A stretch of DNA of 64,000 nt from Planctomycetaceae bacterium (GTDB taxonomy: Bacteria > Planctomycetota > UBA1135 > GCA-002686595): assembly GCA_011525785.1 (NCBI GenBank), contig WYBT01000039.1, positions 186,001-250,000 of the forward strand. The letters run 5' to 3'. Position 1 is the first letter of the stretch. Each line of letters begins with the position of its first letter. The translations under genes and the position numbers were made by a program. This document shows, piece by piece, positions 1-8,991 of this stretch. The notes beneath the pieces were generated by a model that saw only the letters and a program-made list of their open reading frames with translations, had not been told where the DNA came from and searched no databases.

Positions 1-1
1 C

Positions 2-312
2 GTGTTCGCTGGAGATAGCGGCCACTTCCTCGAGGATCTGTTCGAATTCGGCGCAGAGGCGGTCGCGCTCGACCACCGCACTGCGCTGGGCCCCGCCTTC
101 GAGCGCGCACGCGGTCGTTGCGCGCTGCAAGGCAACTTCGATCCCGCCGCGCTGTTCGCGACACCCGAAGAGGTCCTGCGCCGCACGCGCGCGTTGCTCG
201 ACGAAGTCGGCGGTCGGCCGGGCCACGTGCTCAACCTCGGCCACGGCGTGTTCAAGGACACCGACCCCGAGTGCGTCGGCGCCTTCGTGCAGGCCGCCAA
301 GGAGCGCGCGTC

Positions 313-316
<4 letters not shown>
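2..316 (+). CDS. hemE: Uroporphyrinogen decarboxylase, C-terminal fragment (cut by window edge)
   Basis: The open frame enters from the left edge, so only about the last 104 residues are visible. They contain LQGNFDP and GHVLNLGHGV, which match the C-terminal part of HemE, the enzyme that decarboxylates uroporphyrinogen III to coproporphyrinogen III in the cytoplasm. The stop codon overlaps the next gene by 4 bp (GTGA), and that gene (hemN) performs the following step, which supports the call. The N-terminal half and the true start lie outside the window. Confidence 0.9.
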
Positions 317-1700
<1,384 letters not shown>

Positions 1701-1704
<4 letters not shown>

Positions 1705-3032
1705 CGCGGTGCGTCGAGACGCTGGTCGTCGGCGGCGGGATCTCGGGGCTCGCGTACGCGCACGCGCGCGGGCCGCAGGCGGATCTCGTCGTGCTCGAAG
1801 GCGCGCCGCGAGCCGGCGGATTGATGCACACCGAGCGCCTGGGCGCGAACGGCGAGCTGCGCGCGGAGCTGGGGCCCGAGTCGTTGCGTTTCGAAGTCGC
1901 AGGCGGCCTGACGGACATGCTGCGCGAGCTCGGACTCGAGGCGCGCAAGCCGCCGCCGAACGCGTCGAAGCGCTTCCTCGTGCACCGCGGACGGCTGGTC
2001 GATGCGCCGCTGGGCCCCAAGATGATCACGACGCCGCTGCTCACGCTGCGCGGCAAGCTGCGCCTTGCGTGCGAGCCCTTCCGCGACCCGCGCGTTGCGC
2101 TCGACGGCTCGGTGGCGGACTTCGTTCGGCACCGCATCGGCGAAGAAGGCCTCGCAGCGCTGCTCGATCCGCTCGTCAGCGGCATCCACGCCGGCGATCC
2201 CGAGCAGCTCTCGATGCGCGCCTGCTTCCCGCGGCTGGTCGAGCTCGTCCAGACGCACGGCGGGCTGTTCAAGGCGCTGTTCAAGACGCGCGGCGATCCC
2301 GCGCCGAGCGTGATGAAGCCGGTCGGCGGCTGCGACGCGATCCCGAGCGCGCTGGCGCGAGTGTTGGGCGACAAGCTCGTGCTCAACGCGTCCGTCGGAT
2401 CGATCAGCTTCGACGGCGAGGTCTGGCGCGCGCGCAGCACCGTCGGCGAGTTCGAAGCCGCGCGCCTCGTGCTGGCCTTGCCGGCGGCGACCGCCGCGCG
2501 CCTGCTCTCCCCCATCTCGGCCGCACTCGCGCGTCCGATCAGCTCGATCCAATCCGAGAGCCTCGTGTCCGTCACGCACGTCTGGCGCCGCGTCGACGTC
2601 GGCCATCCGCTCGACGGCTTCGGCTACCTCGTCGCTTCACGCGAGCGCATGCGGCACCTGGGAACGCTGTTCAGCTCCTCGATCGCGCCCGACGCCGCGC
2701 CCAACACGCACGTCGTGCTGCGCACGCTGCTGGGCGGCGCGCGACGCCCCGAGACGATCGACCTCGCCGACAAGGACCTGCTCGCCATCGTGCGCAGCGA
2801 GGTGCGCGCCCTGCTCGAGCTGCGCGGCGAGCCCGAGCTGGTGCGCATCCAGCGCTGGCGCGCGACGCTGCCGCGCTTCGACCTCGAGCACCCCGCGCGC
2901 GTCGCCGCCATCGAAGCCGCCTGCCCGCCGAGCCTGGTGCTGCTCGGCAACTGGCTGCACGGCATCGGCGTGAACCACCTCGTCGCACACGCGCGCCAGC
3001 GCGCAGCTCAACGCGCGGACCGCATCGGTTGA
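1701..3032 (+). CDS. hemY: Protoporphyrinogen/coproporphyrinogen oxidase, FAD-dependent (HemY/HemG type)
   Basis: The 443-residue protein starts with an FAD-binding dinucleotide fold (VVGGGISGLAYA, residues about 9-20) followed by LEGAPRAGGLMHTE, the R-x-GG motif of the flavin amine oxidase/PPO superfamily. It ends with LGNWLHGIGVNH, the conserved C-terminal FAD-contact region of HemY. It oxidises protoporphyrinogen IX to protoporphyrin IX, or coproporphyrinogen in the coproporphyrin-dependent route; the hemN neighbour favours the former. The ATG overlaps the hemN stop. The last about 205 bp (2803-3007) recur almost identically at 6651-6855, so the 3' end of this gene has been involved in a duplication or replacement event. 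Confidence 0.9.
2803..3007 (+). repeat. Direct repeat, copy 1: 3' end of hemY
   Basis: This stretch aligns without gaps to 6651-6855 (offset 3848). By eye I count six mismatches in 205 bp: cag/caa, gcc/gct, gtg/gtc, aac/aat, gca/gcg and cgc/cac. Five are silent third-position changes and one is Arg to His. Upstream of the block similarity fades gradually without gaps; downstream it stops abruptly. Confidence 0.9.
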
Positions 3033-3147
3033 GCTCGCGCCTGGGCGCGCGTGCGAGCCGCCACTGCCCGACATCGTTCGGTTGCTGGCAGCTCGGGCCA
3101 GACTCTTGGTCGTGAACCAGTTCGGCGCGGGCGATCTGACGACGTGC

Positions 3148-3879
3148 TCAACGCCCCAAGAAGGTGGCGCGAACAGCAACCCTGCGTAGCGCCAGCAGCA
3201 GTTGCTCCTGAACAGAACCGAGCCGAGCGATCCAGCCCGAACTCGCGACCCCGTCCGAGCGCGCCGCGAGTCGGTCGACTCCGACGGCGCCGAGTGCGAG
3301 CGCGACGCCCGTGATCAGGTCGACCACGACGTGCTGGCGAACCGCGAGCGTCGAGTACAGCACGAGAATCCAGCACGGCGCGGCAAACCAGCGTGGCTGC
3401 CCGCAGCGGCCTATCCCGATGTGCACAGCCCACGTCATCAAGCTGGCGTGCAAGCTGGGTGCGCAGTTCCCCGAGGCGTCGATCCTCCAGAGCCAGCCCA
3501 GAACGGAGGCGGACGGCGAGTTCGGCGCGAACGGCGGACGGTCGATGCAAGTGGGCGCCGCCCAGAAGACACAGAAGCTGATCGATACCACGCTGAGCGA
3601 CAGCCCGTAGGCTCGCCAGAAGCCCGGCTTCGACGCAGCCCGGAGAAACGTGACGAGAAGGTACGGGTAGTAGGCGATGTAGACCCAGACCCAGTCTGGA
3701 TCGAATGGGACGACCTGCTGCTCGAACTGGGCCCCCAAGGTGACACCCAGGCGTTCCGCTCGCGCAGCCAGTTGGTCGTAGGCCGTGAGGATCCCGGCGA
3801 AGCTCCCGAGGATGATCGCGCACCGCACGAATACGACTTTCGCGGACGGAGCGGCCTCGCGAACCTCAGCGGGCTTCAC
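3148..3879 (-). CDS. PAP2-superfamily membrane phosphatase/transferase (inositolphosphotransferase-like)
   Basis: A polytopic membrane protein of 243 residues. It has NCAPSLHASL and, about 45 residues later, TLAVRQHVVVD, which correspond to the PSLH and S-x-RQH-x3-D motifs of PAP2 enzymes. The catalytic His pair is present, but the upstream K-x6-RP motif of classical PAP2 phosphatases is not evident, as in the AUR1/IPC-synthase branch. Hydrophobic segments suggest about six transmembrane helices. I place the start at GTG 3879 because AGGAGG lies 5 nt upstream; an alternative GTG two codons earlier sits inside that site. It overlaps the stop of the oxoamine synthase gene by 14 bp, so the two are coupled. 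Together they could make and modify a sphingoid-type lipid, but this is inference. Confidence 0.75.
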   Translation of the reverse strand: MKPAEVREAAPSAKVVFVRCAIILGSFAGILTAYDQLAARAERLGVTLGAQFEQQVVPFDPDWVWVYIAYYPYLLVTFLRAASKPGFWRAYGLSLSVVSISFCVFWAAPTCIDRPPFAPNSPSASVLGWLWRIDASGNCAPSLHASLMTWAVHIGIGRCGQPRWFAAPCWILVLYSTLAVRQHVVVDLITGVALALGAVGVDRLAARSDGVASSGWIARLGSVQEQLLLALRRVAVRATFLGR

Positions 3880-5044
3880 CTGCACCTCCTAGACGAAGCG
3901 CGCCGCGAAGCACGTCGATCAGTTGCTGACAGTCGGACTCGCGGTGATCAGCTGTGCAGCTCACACGCAGCAGCGCTCGGCCGGCAGGCGCAGCTGGCGC
4001 CAGAACGGCATTGACGTACACGCCGCTGTCGAAGCAGTGCTGCCAAGCGTGGAGCACGCGAGCTGCATCCGACAGCACGACGGGCACGATCGTCGACGCG
4101 CAGTTCGAAAGCGGCAAGCCGTCCTCACGCAGGGCCGCTCGAATCGTGGCGGCCCTTGCGCTCGCGCGCGCCACTCTGGCCGGCTCGGCCCTGAGGATGT
4201 TCAGCGCCTCCAACGCAGCAGCCGTGCTTGCAGGCGAAAGCGCCGCGCTGAACAGCTGCGAGCGACACTTGGATCGAAGCTCCAGAGCGAACTGGCTGGA
4301 GCCAACGGCGAATCCACCGATCGAGCCCAAGGCCTTGCTGAACGTGCCGACGACCAACGTGTCTGTGCCCGTCACACCGGCGGCGTACGCGCCTCCATGT
4401 CCCTGACCGAGCACGCCGAGACCGTGGGCCTCGTCGATCAGCAGCGTGGCGCCGAACTCCGAACAGCAGGCGTGAATCTCGGCGAGAGGAGCCACATCTC
4501 CGCTCATGCTGTACACGCTGTCCACGACCACCAACGCGCCTCGATCGAGAGCTTTGAGTCTGCGTCGCAGGGCGAGCACGTCGTTGTGCTCGAACCTGCA
4601 CACACGTGCGCCACTCTGACGAGCCCCATCGAACAAGCTGGCGTGCGCTTCGCGATCCAACACCACGGCGCTGGCGCGGGCGCCCACAGTGGCCACAACG
4701 CCCATACATGCCTGATATCCGGTCGGGAACAGAACGCAGTCCTCGGAGCCGAGCCAGTCGGCCAGGCTTCGCTCGAGCGCTTCGTGAAGCGTGGTCGACC
4801 CGTTCAGCACACGCGATCCGTTGGTGCTGGCGCCGAACTTCGCGAGCGCCTGCTGCGCAGCACCAATCACGCCGGGGTGCCGTGCAAGCCCCAAGTAGTC
4901 ATTCGAGGCGAACCCGAGCAGCGTGCGGCCGGCGATCTCGACCCGACTCCCGTCGAATGAGACCGCCGGCAGATAGAACGGGAAGTCCGGCGTTCCGGTG
5001 AACAGGGAGGCATCAATCTGCGCGGCGAAGTGGGGAGAGGCCAT
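3866..5044 (-). CDS. Alpha-oxoamine synthase family PLP enzyme (serine palmitoyltransferase/BioF/KBL-like)
   Basis: The 392-residue protein spans the full alpha-oxoamine synthase fold. Visible are SNDYLGL (48-54), IDEAHGLGVLG with PLP-contact D204 and H207, and the Schiff-base lysine K237 in GTFSKALGSIGGF. Family members condense an amino acid with an acyl-CoA: BioF, 2-amino-3-ketobutyrate ligase, 5-ALA synthase, serine palmitoyltransferase or CqsA. Sequence inspection cannot separate these. No bio or tdh genes are adjacent, and the overlapping partner is a PAP2 membrane enzyme, which favours a lipid role such as serine palmitoyltransferase (inference). The start at 5044 is fixed by AGGAG 8-9 nt upstream; the open frame continues to 5083 without such a site. 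Confidence 0.85.
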   Translation of the reverse strand: MASPHFAAQIDASLFTGTPDFPFYLPAVSFDGSRVEIAGRTLLGFASNDYLGLARHPGVIGAAQQALAKFGASTNGSRVLNGSTTLHEALERSLADWLGSEDCVLFPTGYQACMGVVATVGARASAVVLDREAHASLFDGARQSGARVCRFEHNDVLALRRRLKALDRGALVVVDSVYSMSGDVAPLAEIHACCSEFGATLLIDEAHGLGVLGQGHGGAYAAGVTGTDTLVVGTFSKALGSIGGFAVGSSQFALELRSKCRSQLFSAALSPASTAAALEALNILRAEPARVARASARAATIRAALREDGLPLSNCASTIVPVVLSDAARVLHAWQHCFDSGVYVNAVLAPAAPAGRALLRVSCTADHRESDCQQLIDVLRGALRLGGAGEAR

Positions 5045-5082
5045 GTCGATTGCTCCTGTTCTCGAAGAACGCCCTCGGTCCA

Positions 5083-6471
5083 CTACTGGCAGTTGTCAGG
5101 CTTCCGCGGACCGCCGCCGAGCGGGGGGATCGGCTCGCAGTCGGGGCACGACGGATTGGGGGAGCGCGGGCCCATGTGCACCATGACGCTCACCGGCTTG
5201 CTGATGACACCGATGCTCACGCCACCGATCTTGATGCCGTAGACATCGTGCACTTCGTAGATCTCGTCGGATCCGTCGTAGCACTTGCCTCCCGGCGCGG
5301 TGTCGCCACCGGCGATCTTGACCTCGGTTTCCTTTCCGGTCTTGGTCGTCACTCCCGTCGACAAGGAGCCTTCGAGCTTGAACCCGATCTCGCTCGAGAG
5401 CTTGCCCAGCATCTCGTTGCCGGCCTCAGCTCCATACTTCGCTGTCAGCTCAGCGAGCACAGACGCTTCGATCGTCACGGTGTCGTCAGCGGTGATCTTG
5501 ACCGTGCAACTGTTCGTGTACTTCCCGCAGCTGACGCCTGCGTTGCAACGCAGGATGCACTTGCGCCACTTGAGCTCGAACGTCGGAGCGGGCGGCGGCG
5601 CCGGCGCAGCGGTGGGCGGCGGCCCGGAGCAGCTCTTGAGCGAGAAGCTGTTGGTCTTGTACGTGACGAGCCCGGTTGTGGCGTTGTAGGCAGCCGGAGT
5701 CGGGTTGGTGACCCACTGATGAAGCGCGTAGTCGTACTGATGCCAACGCAGGTCGGCAGTGTTGATTCCAGTCGCCATCATGTTCGCACTGACGGCGTAC
5801 GGTCGGACTCGGATCGTGATCGGAGCGGCGAGAATCTCACTGATCTTGCGCCCAGCCGCGTCACGCAGGTTCACGTGCGCGGCGCCGAACATGAAGCGGT
5901 TGCCGGCTTGCCCAGCGCGCGGAATCGCGTGTTCCGGATAGGGCGTGATGTTGATGCTGGAGAACTGGCTCAGTGCGTACCTGGGCACGTCGATCTCCAT
6001 GTAGAACGGAGTCGGAGGTGTGGTCGGCAGGTTGCCCTGCAGCACGAAGCTGCCGCCGACCGCGGGGTCGATCAGACCTGTCGAGTAGCGATCGACCGGT
6101 GGAACGAACAGGTCGACGAAACTGATGTTGCTGTTGATGACGGTTTCCGCCGCGCCCGGCGCGTACCCGTTCGGGGTGGTCCAAAGCCGCACCAGGCCTC
6201 CATCGGACACCGGAAGTTGGCTGAACTCCGTCCAGCCCGCGGCGTTCGTGGTCTGGAGGTAGGGTTGTCCGACCAACTGCACAGGTGCGTTGGCGATGGG
6301 TTGGCCCGTGTACACATCGGCGACGTGGACTCGCAGCACCTGGGTGGTGGCGTAGTCGGCAGACTGACCGCCGGCGGCAGGCTGTGAGCCTCCGTTGGGA
6401 TCCGACGCGAAGACAGGACTTGACAGAGCTAGGAGCGCGAGAATCGCGGTCCAGGCCAAATTCGATTTCAT
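5083..6471 (-). CDS. Secreted protein of unknown function with N-terminal beta-sandwich-like region and Cys-containing C-terminal half
   Basis: The 462-residue product begins with a clear Sec signal peptide (hydrophobic core about residues 8-20, cleavage near VFAS). Residues about 45-130 (LRVHVADVYTGQPIANAPV and following) resemble a carboxypeptidase-regulatory or transthyretin-like beta sandwich. A proline/alanine-rich linker follows, then a region with closely spaced cysteines and a CPDCEP sequence near the end. I recognise no enzymatic motif. GAGG lies 7 nt upstream of the ATG. Two sampled 60-bp stretches inside the gene (5461-5520 and 5761-5820) have 33 and 34 G+C, against 47 in a hemN stretch (1561-1620), so it may be recently acquired. 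It lacks the C-terminal module found in the other secreted proteins here. Confidence 0.7.
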   Translation of the reverse strand: MKSNLAWTAILALLALSSPVFASDPNGGSQPAAGGQSADYATTQVLRVHVADVYTGQPIANAPVQLVGQPYLQTTNAAGWTEFSQLPVSDGGLVRLWTTPNGYAPGAAETVINSNISFVDLFVPPVDRYSTGLIDPAVGGSFVLQGNLPTTPPTPFYMEIDVPRYALSQFSSINITPYPEHAIPRAGQAGNRFMFGAAHVNLRDAAGRKISEILAAPITIRVRPYAVSANMMATGINTADLRWHQYDYALHQWVTNPTPAAYNATTGLVTYKTNSFSLKSCSGPPPTAAPAPPPAPTFELKWRKCILRCNAGVSCGKYTNSCTVKITADDTVTIEASVLAELTAKYGAEAGNEMLGKLSSEIGFKLEGSLSTGVTTKTGKETEVKIAGGDTAPGGKCYDGSDEIYEVHDVYGIKIGGVSIGVISKPVSVMVHMGPRSPNPSCPDCEPIPPLGGGPRKPDNCQ

Positions 6472-6592
6472 GTGGGGCCTCTTTGGGGTTCGAGATGTCG
6501 TGTTCCGCGCGAGCCTCGTTGGCCTGTCGCGGTCCCCGGGCGTTGCAACAAATCTCGCGTTTCGACTCCGAGCCGAAGGCGGTTCGCTGGAG

Positions 6593-6862
6593 TTGGGCGC
6601 GAGCCCACCGACGCTGAGCCGCGGCGCGCTCGGCGAACTGCGCCACGAGCTGCGCGCCCTGCTCGAGCTGCGCGGCGAGCCCGAGCTGGTGCGCATCCAA
6701 CGCTGGCGCGCGACGCTGCCGCGCTTCGACCTCGAGCACCCCGCGCGCGTCGCCGCCATCGAAGCCGCTTGCCCGCCGAGCCTGGTGCTGCTCGGCAACT
6801 GGCTGCACGGCATCGGCGTCAATCACCTCGTCGCGCACGCGCACCAGCGCGCAGCGTCGTAG
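6593..6862 (+). pseudogene. Truncated second copy of the hemY 3' end
   Basis: An open frame ending at TAG 6860-6862 encodes about 88 residues that match the HemY C-terminus, including LRGEPEL, WRATLPRFDLEHPARVAA and LGNWLHGIGVNHLVAHA. The catalytic and FAD-binding N-terminal parts are absent and no start signal is evident. The last 205 bp are about 97 percent identical to the intact gene 3.8 kb upstream, but the sequence just before is clearly more diverged (RGALGELRHEL versus KDLLAIVRSEV). It is therefore either the displaced original 3' end of hemY or a fragment carried by the intervening block. Confidence 0.85.
6651..6855 (+). repeat. Direct repeat, copy 2: hemY 3' end
   Basis: Near-identical partner of 2803-3007 in the same orientation; the two copies bracket the PAP2, oxoamine synthase and secreted-protein genes. 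The predominance of silent differences shows that both copies were under coding selection before, or for some time after, they separated. Confidence 0.9.
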
Positions 6863-6890
6863 CCGCGCTTCGTTCGGCCGCGTCGAGGAC

Positions 6891-7442
6891 TCAGCGCTTG
6901 GGCGCGACGTCGCTCGGGCTGGCGAGGCTCGTCGGACGGACCTCGTCGAGCGACTGCGCTTGCAGGTCCGCGCCGCTCTCGCGCGTCCACAGCGCGTTCG
7001 CGATCCGCCAGCGGCCGTCGAGCTTGACCATGTCGAACACGTCGACGCCGCGGTGCGTCTCGACGCCGTCGAGCGTGAAGCGATAGGGCGTCCACACGAC
7101 GGCGATCGGGCCGCGCACGAGCACCGTGGGCTTCCAGTAGGTCTCGACCGGCGTGCCTTTCCCCTCGCCCAAGGACTTGGCGAGCGAGAGCTGACTGCGG
7201 CGCAGGAGCTTCCAGCCGCCTGCGTCCTGCGCCTGCGTGTAGGTCATGCCGTCTTCGAGGATCAGCGCCGAGTAGGCCGCGACATCGCGTCGGTTCATGG
7301 CCTCGAAGAAGCGGTCGATGGTCTCGAGGATGGCCTGTTCTTCGAGCGGGGCGTGGTCGGCGCCGGCGATCGGCGCGCGCGAAGGTCCAGCACAGCTCGC
7401 AACGAGCCCGGCGAGGAGGAGCGACGTGATTCCGAGTTTCAT
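6891..7442 (-). CDS. SnoaL/NTF2-like lipoprotein
   Basis: The 183-residue protein has a lipoprotein signal peptide with a lipobox ending at VASC (Cys17), so it should be anchored in a membrane facing the periplasm. The mature part starts with an alpha-helical EEQAILETIDRFFEAMNRRD followed by alternating strands ending in DVFDMVKLDGRWRIANALW, the typical NTF2-like (SnoaL/DUF4440) pattern of small cone-shaped ligand-binding or catalytic domains. No specific substrate can be inferred. It is transcribed divergently from the next gene, with a 67-bp gap. Confidence 0.7.
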   Translation of the reverse strand: MKLGITSLLLAGLVASCAGPSRAPIAGADHAPLEEQAILETIDRFFEAMNRRDVAAYSALILEDGMTYTQAQDAGGWKLLRRSQLSLAKSLGEGKGTPVETYWKPTVLVRGPIAVVWTPYRFTLDGVETHRGVDVFDMVKLDGRWRIANALWTRESGADLQAQSLDEVRPTSLASPSDVAPKR

Positions 7443-7509
7443 GGGGCCTCAAGCTACGCGCCGCGAGCCGCATCTGGAATCGGGCGAAGAAGCTGCGAAT
7501 CATGCCGCG

Positions 7510-8208
7510 ATGCGCAACTCGCTCGTCTTGCTGTCGCTCTCGCTGTGTGCTGCGTGCTCGGTCGCGCGGCCGACCGGACTGCCGGCCGCGGAGCCGTGGA
7601 TCGTCGCCGTGAAGAGCGCGGGCATCCCGAAGTTCATGCCTTGGTACGCGCACTTCGCGGAGCACACCTGGGTCGATGCGAAGCTCGGCGACGAAGAGCG
7701 CTGGGTGCGCGCCGAGGTGCTCAACGAGAGCGCGGGCGCCACGTGCGTCCCGATTGCGGCCGCCGAAGCGCGCAGCGACTGGCGCTGGGGCGACGAAGCC
7801 GTGCGCGTGCATGAGCTGATCGTCGGAGAGCGCGCGCAGTGCATCGCGGAGCAGCTCGCGTCAGCCACCGCGCGCCTCGCGCCGCGCTATGACGGCGGCT
7901 ACGAAGCCTGGCCGGGCCCCAACAGCAACACGTTCGTGCGCGACCTGTCGCGCGAGCTGCCCGAACTGGCCTTCGTGTTCGACCACAACGCGCTCGGCAA
8001 GGACTTCACCTGGGCGCGCGCGGGGCTCACGCCGTCGCGCACGGGCGTGGAGCTCGACACCTGGCCGATCGGCGTCGCACTCGCGCTGCGCGAAGGCGTC
8101 GAGCTGCACTTCCTGCAGCTCACGTTCGCCGTGCGCGTGTGGCCGCCGCGTCTGGCGCTGCCGTTCGCGCCCGCGCTTCCGTGGGAGCGCGCGCCCGAGC
8201 AGCGCTGA
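7510..8208 (+). CDS. DUF3750-like lipoprotein
   Basis: The 232-residue protein starts with a signal peptide and a probable lipobox (LCAACS, Cys at about 16). The mature region includes PWYAHFAEHTWVDA and a conserved-looking PGPNSNTFV, which resembles proteins annotated DUF3750. Their function is unknown. The ATG at 7510 is chosen because the signal peptide starts there; the frame is open further upstream but overlaps the divergent lipoprotein gene. Confidence 0.6.
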   Translation: MRNSLVLLSLSLCAACSVARPTGLPAAEPWIVAVKSAGIPKFMPWYAHFAEHTWVDAKLGDEERWVRAEVLNESAGATCVPIAAAEARSDWRWGDEAVRVHELIVGERAQCIAEQLASATARLAPRYDGGYEAWPGPNSNTFVRDLSRELPELAFVFDHNALGKDFTWARAGLTPSRTGVELDTWPIGVALALREGVELHFLQLTFAVRVWPPRLALPFAPALPWERAPEQR

Positions 8209-8242
8209 TGCGAGACGCGGCGTCGCGCAGGCGCGCGAAGGC

Positions 8243-8851
8243 TCACGCGAGCTGGTCGAGCACGTTCAGAAGCTCCTTCGCGTCGCGGCGCACCCAGGCG
8301 CGGCCGTCGGCGAGGAAGGGCTTCACGAGCGCGCGCTCGATCGTCTCGCGCGTGCGCGGGACGAAATTCGCTAGCGCCGAGAGCGCGTGACCGCCGACGC
8401 CCGGATCGGCCAGCAGGACGACCAACGTGTCGAGCGCGAGCGGGTGATCGAGCCGGCCGAGGGCATTGACGAGCACCGCGCGCGCGTTGCCGTGGCGGCG
8501 CTCGCGCACGAGCTCGACCAGCGCGTCGATCGCGCGTTCATCCACCTGGGCCTCAATCGCCTGCGCAAGGGCGGCCTTGACGCTCGGCGGAGAGTTCGGC
8601 GCGGAGCGAAAGCGCGTGATCAGCGGCTTGAGCGCGGCCTCGCGCGCCCACGAGCCCGAGAGCACGCTCGCGAGCTCTTCGACCAGCTCCAGCGAGTCGG
8701 TCTGATCGAGCGCTGCGATGAGCTCCGCCAGCAGCGGCTCGGCGCGCGCGCCCCAGCGGCGCAACTCGACCACTCGCATCACCTTCATGCCGCGCGCTGC
8801 GGCGGCGTCGAGCAGCGGTTTGGCGGCGGCGGAATAGGCTTGGCTGGGCAT
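8243..8851 (-). CDS. HEAT-repeat-like protein
   Basis: The 202-residue product consists almost wholly of paired helices with the spacing of HEAT or PBS-lyase repeats, such as RRHGNARAVLVNALGRLDHP followed by LALDTLVVLLADPG and a further ALSALANFV unit. Such repeats form a scaffold for protein binding. There is no signal peptide or catalytic motif. It converges on the DUF3750 gene with a 34-bp gap. Confidence 0.6.
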   Translation of the reverse strand: MPSQAYSAAAKPLLDAAAARGMKVMRVVELRRWGARAEPLLAELIAALDQTDSLELVEELASVLSGSWAREAALKPLITRFRSAPNSPPSVKAALAQAIEAQVDERAIDALVELVRERRHGNARAVLVNALGRLDHPLALDTLVVLLADPGVGGHALSALANFVPRTRETIERALVKPFLADGRAWVRRDAKELLNVLDQLA

Positions 8852-8925
8852 CGCGCGAATCGGGGGCGGCCAGGGTAGCGAGCGACGCGCTGCTGCGCGC
8901 AGTGATCGTTCTCACGACAAGCGAG

Positions 8926-8960
8926 CGAGCCGGCCGACGCGCGTGGCGCCGACCGGCTCG
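8926..8960 (-). terminator. Hairpin downstream of the first subtilase gene
   Basis: CGAGCCGG at 8926-8933 pairs with CCGGCTCG at 8953-8960 with a 19-nt loop. It lies 32 bp after the minus-strand subtilase stop. A nearly identical hairpin follows the neighbouring paralogue (12760-12794), so the terminator was duplicated with the gene. The T-tract is weak. Confidence 0.5.
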
Positions 8961-8991
8961 AGTTGCCGCAAATCTCGCTTCTCGCGCTCGG

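Noticed and set aside
2803..6862. Site-specific integration island with integrase
   Set aside because: The flanking repeat fits, but no integrase, transposase or tRNA is present, so I only report an insertion-like block.
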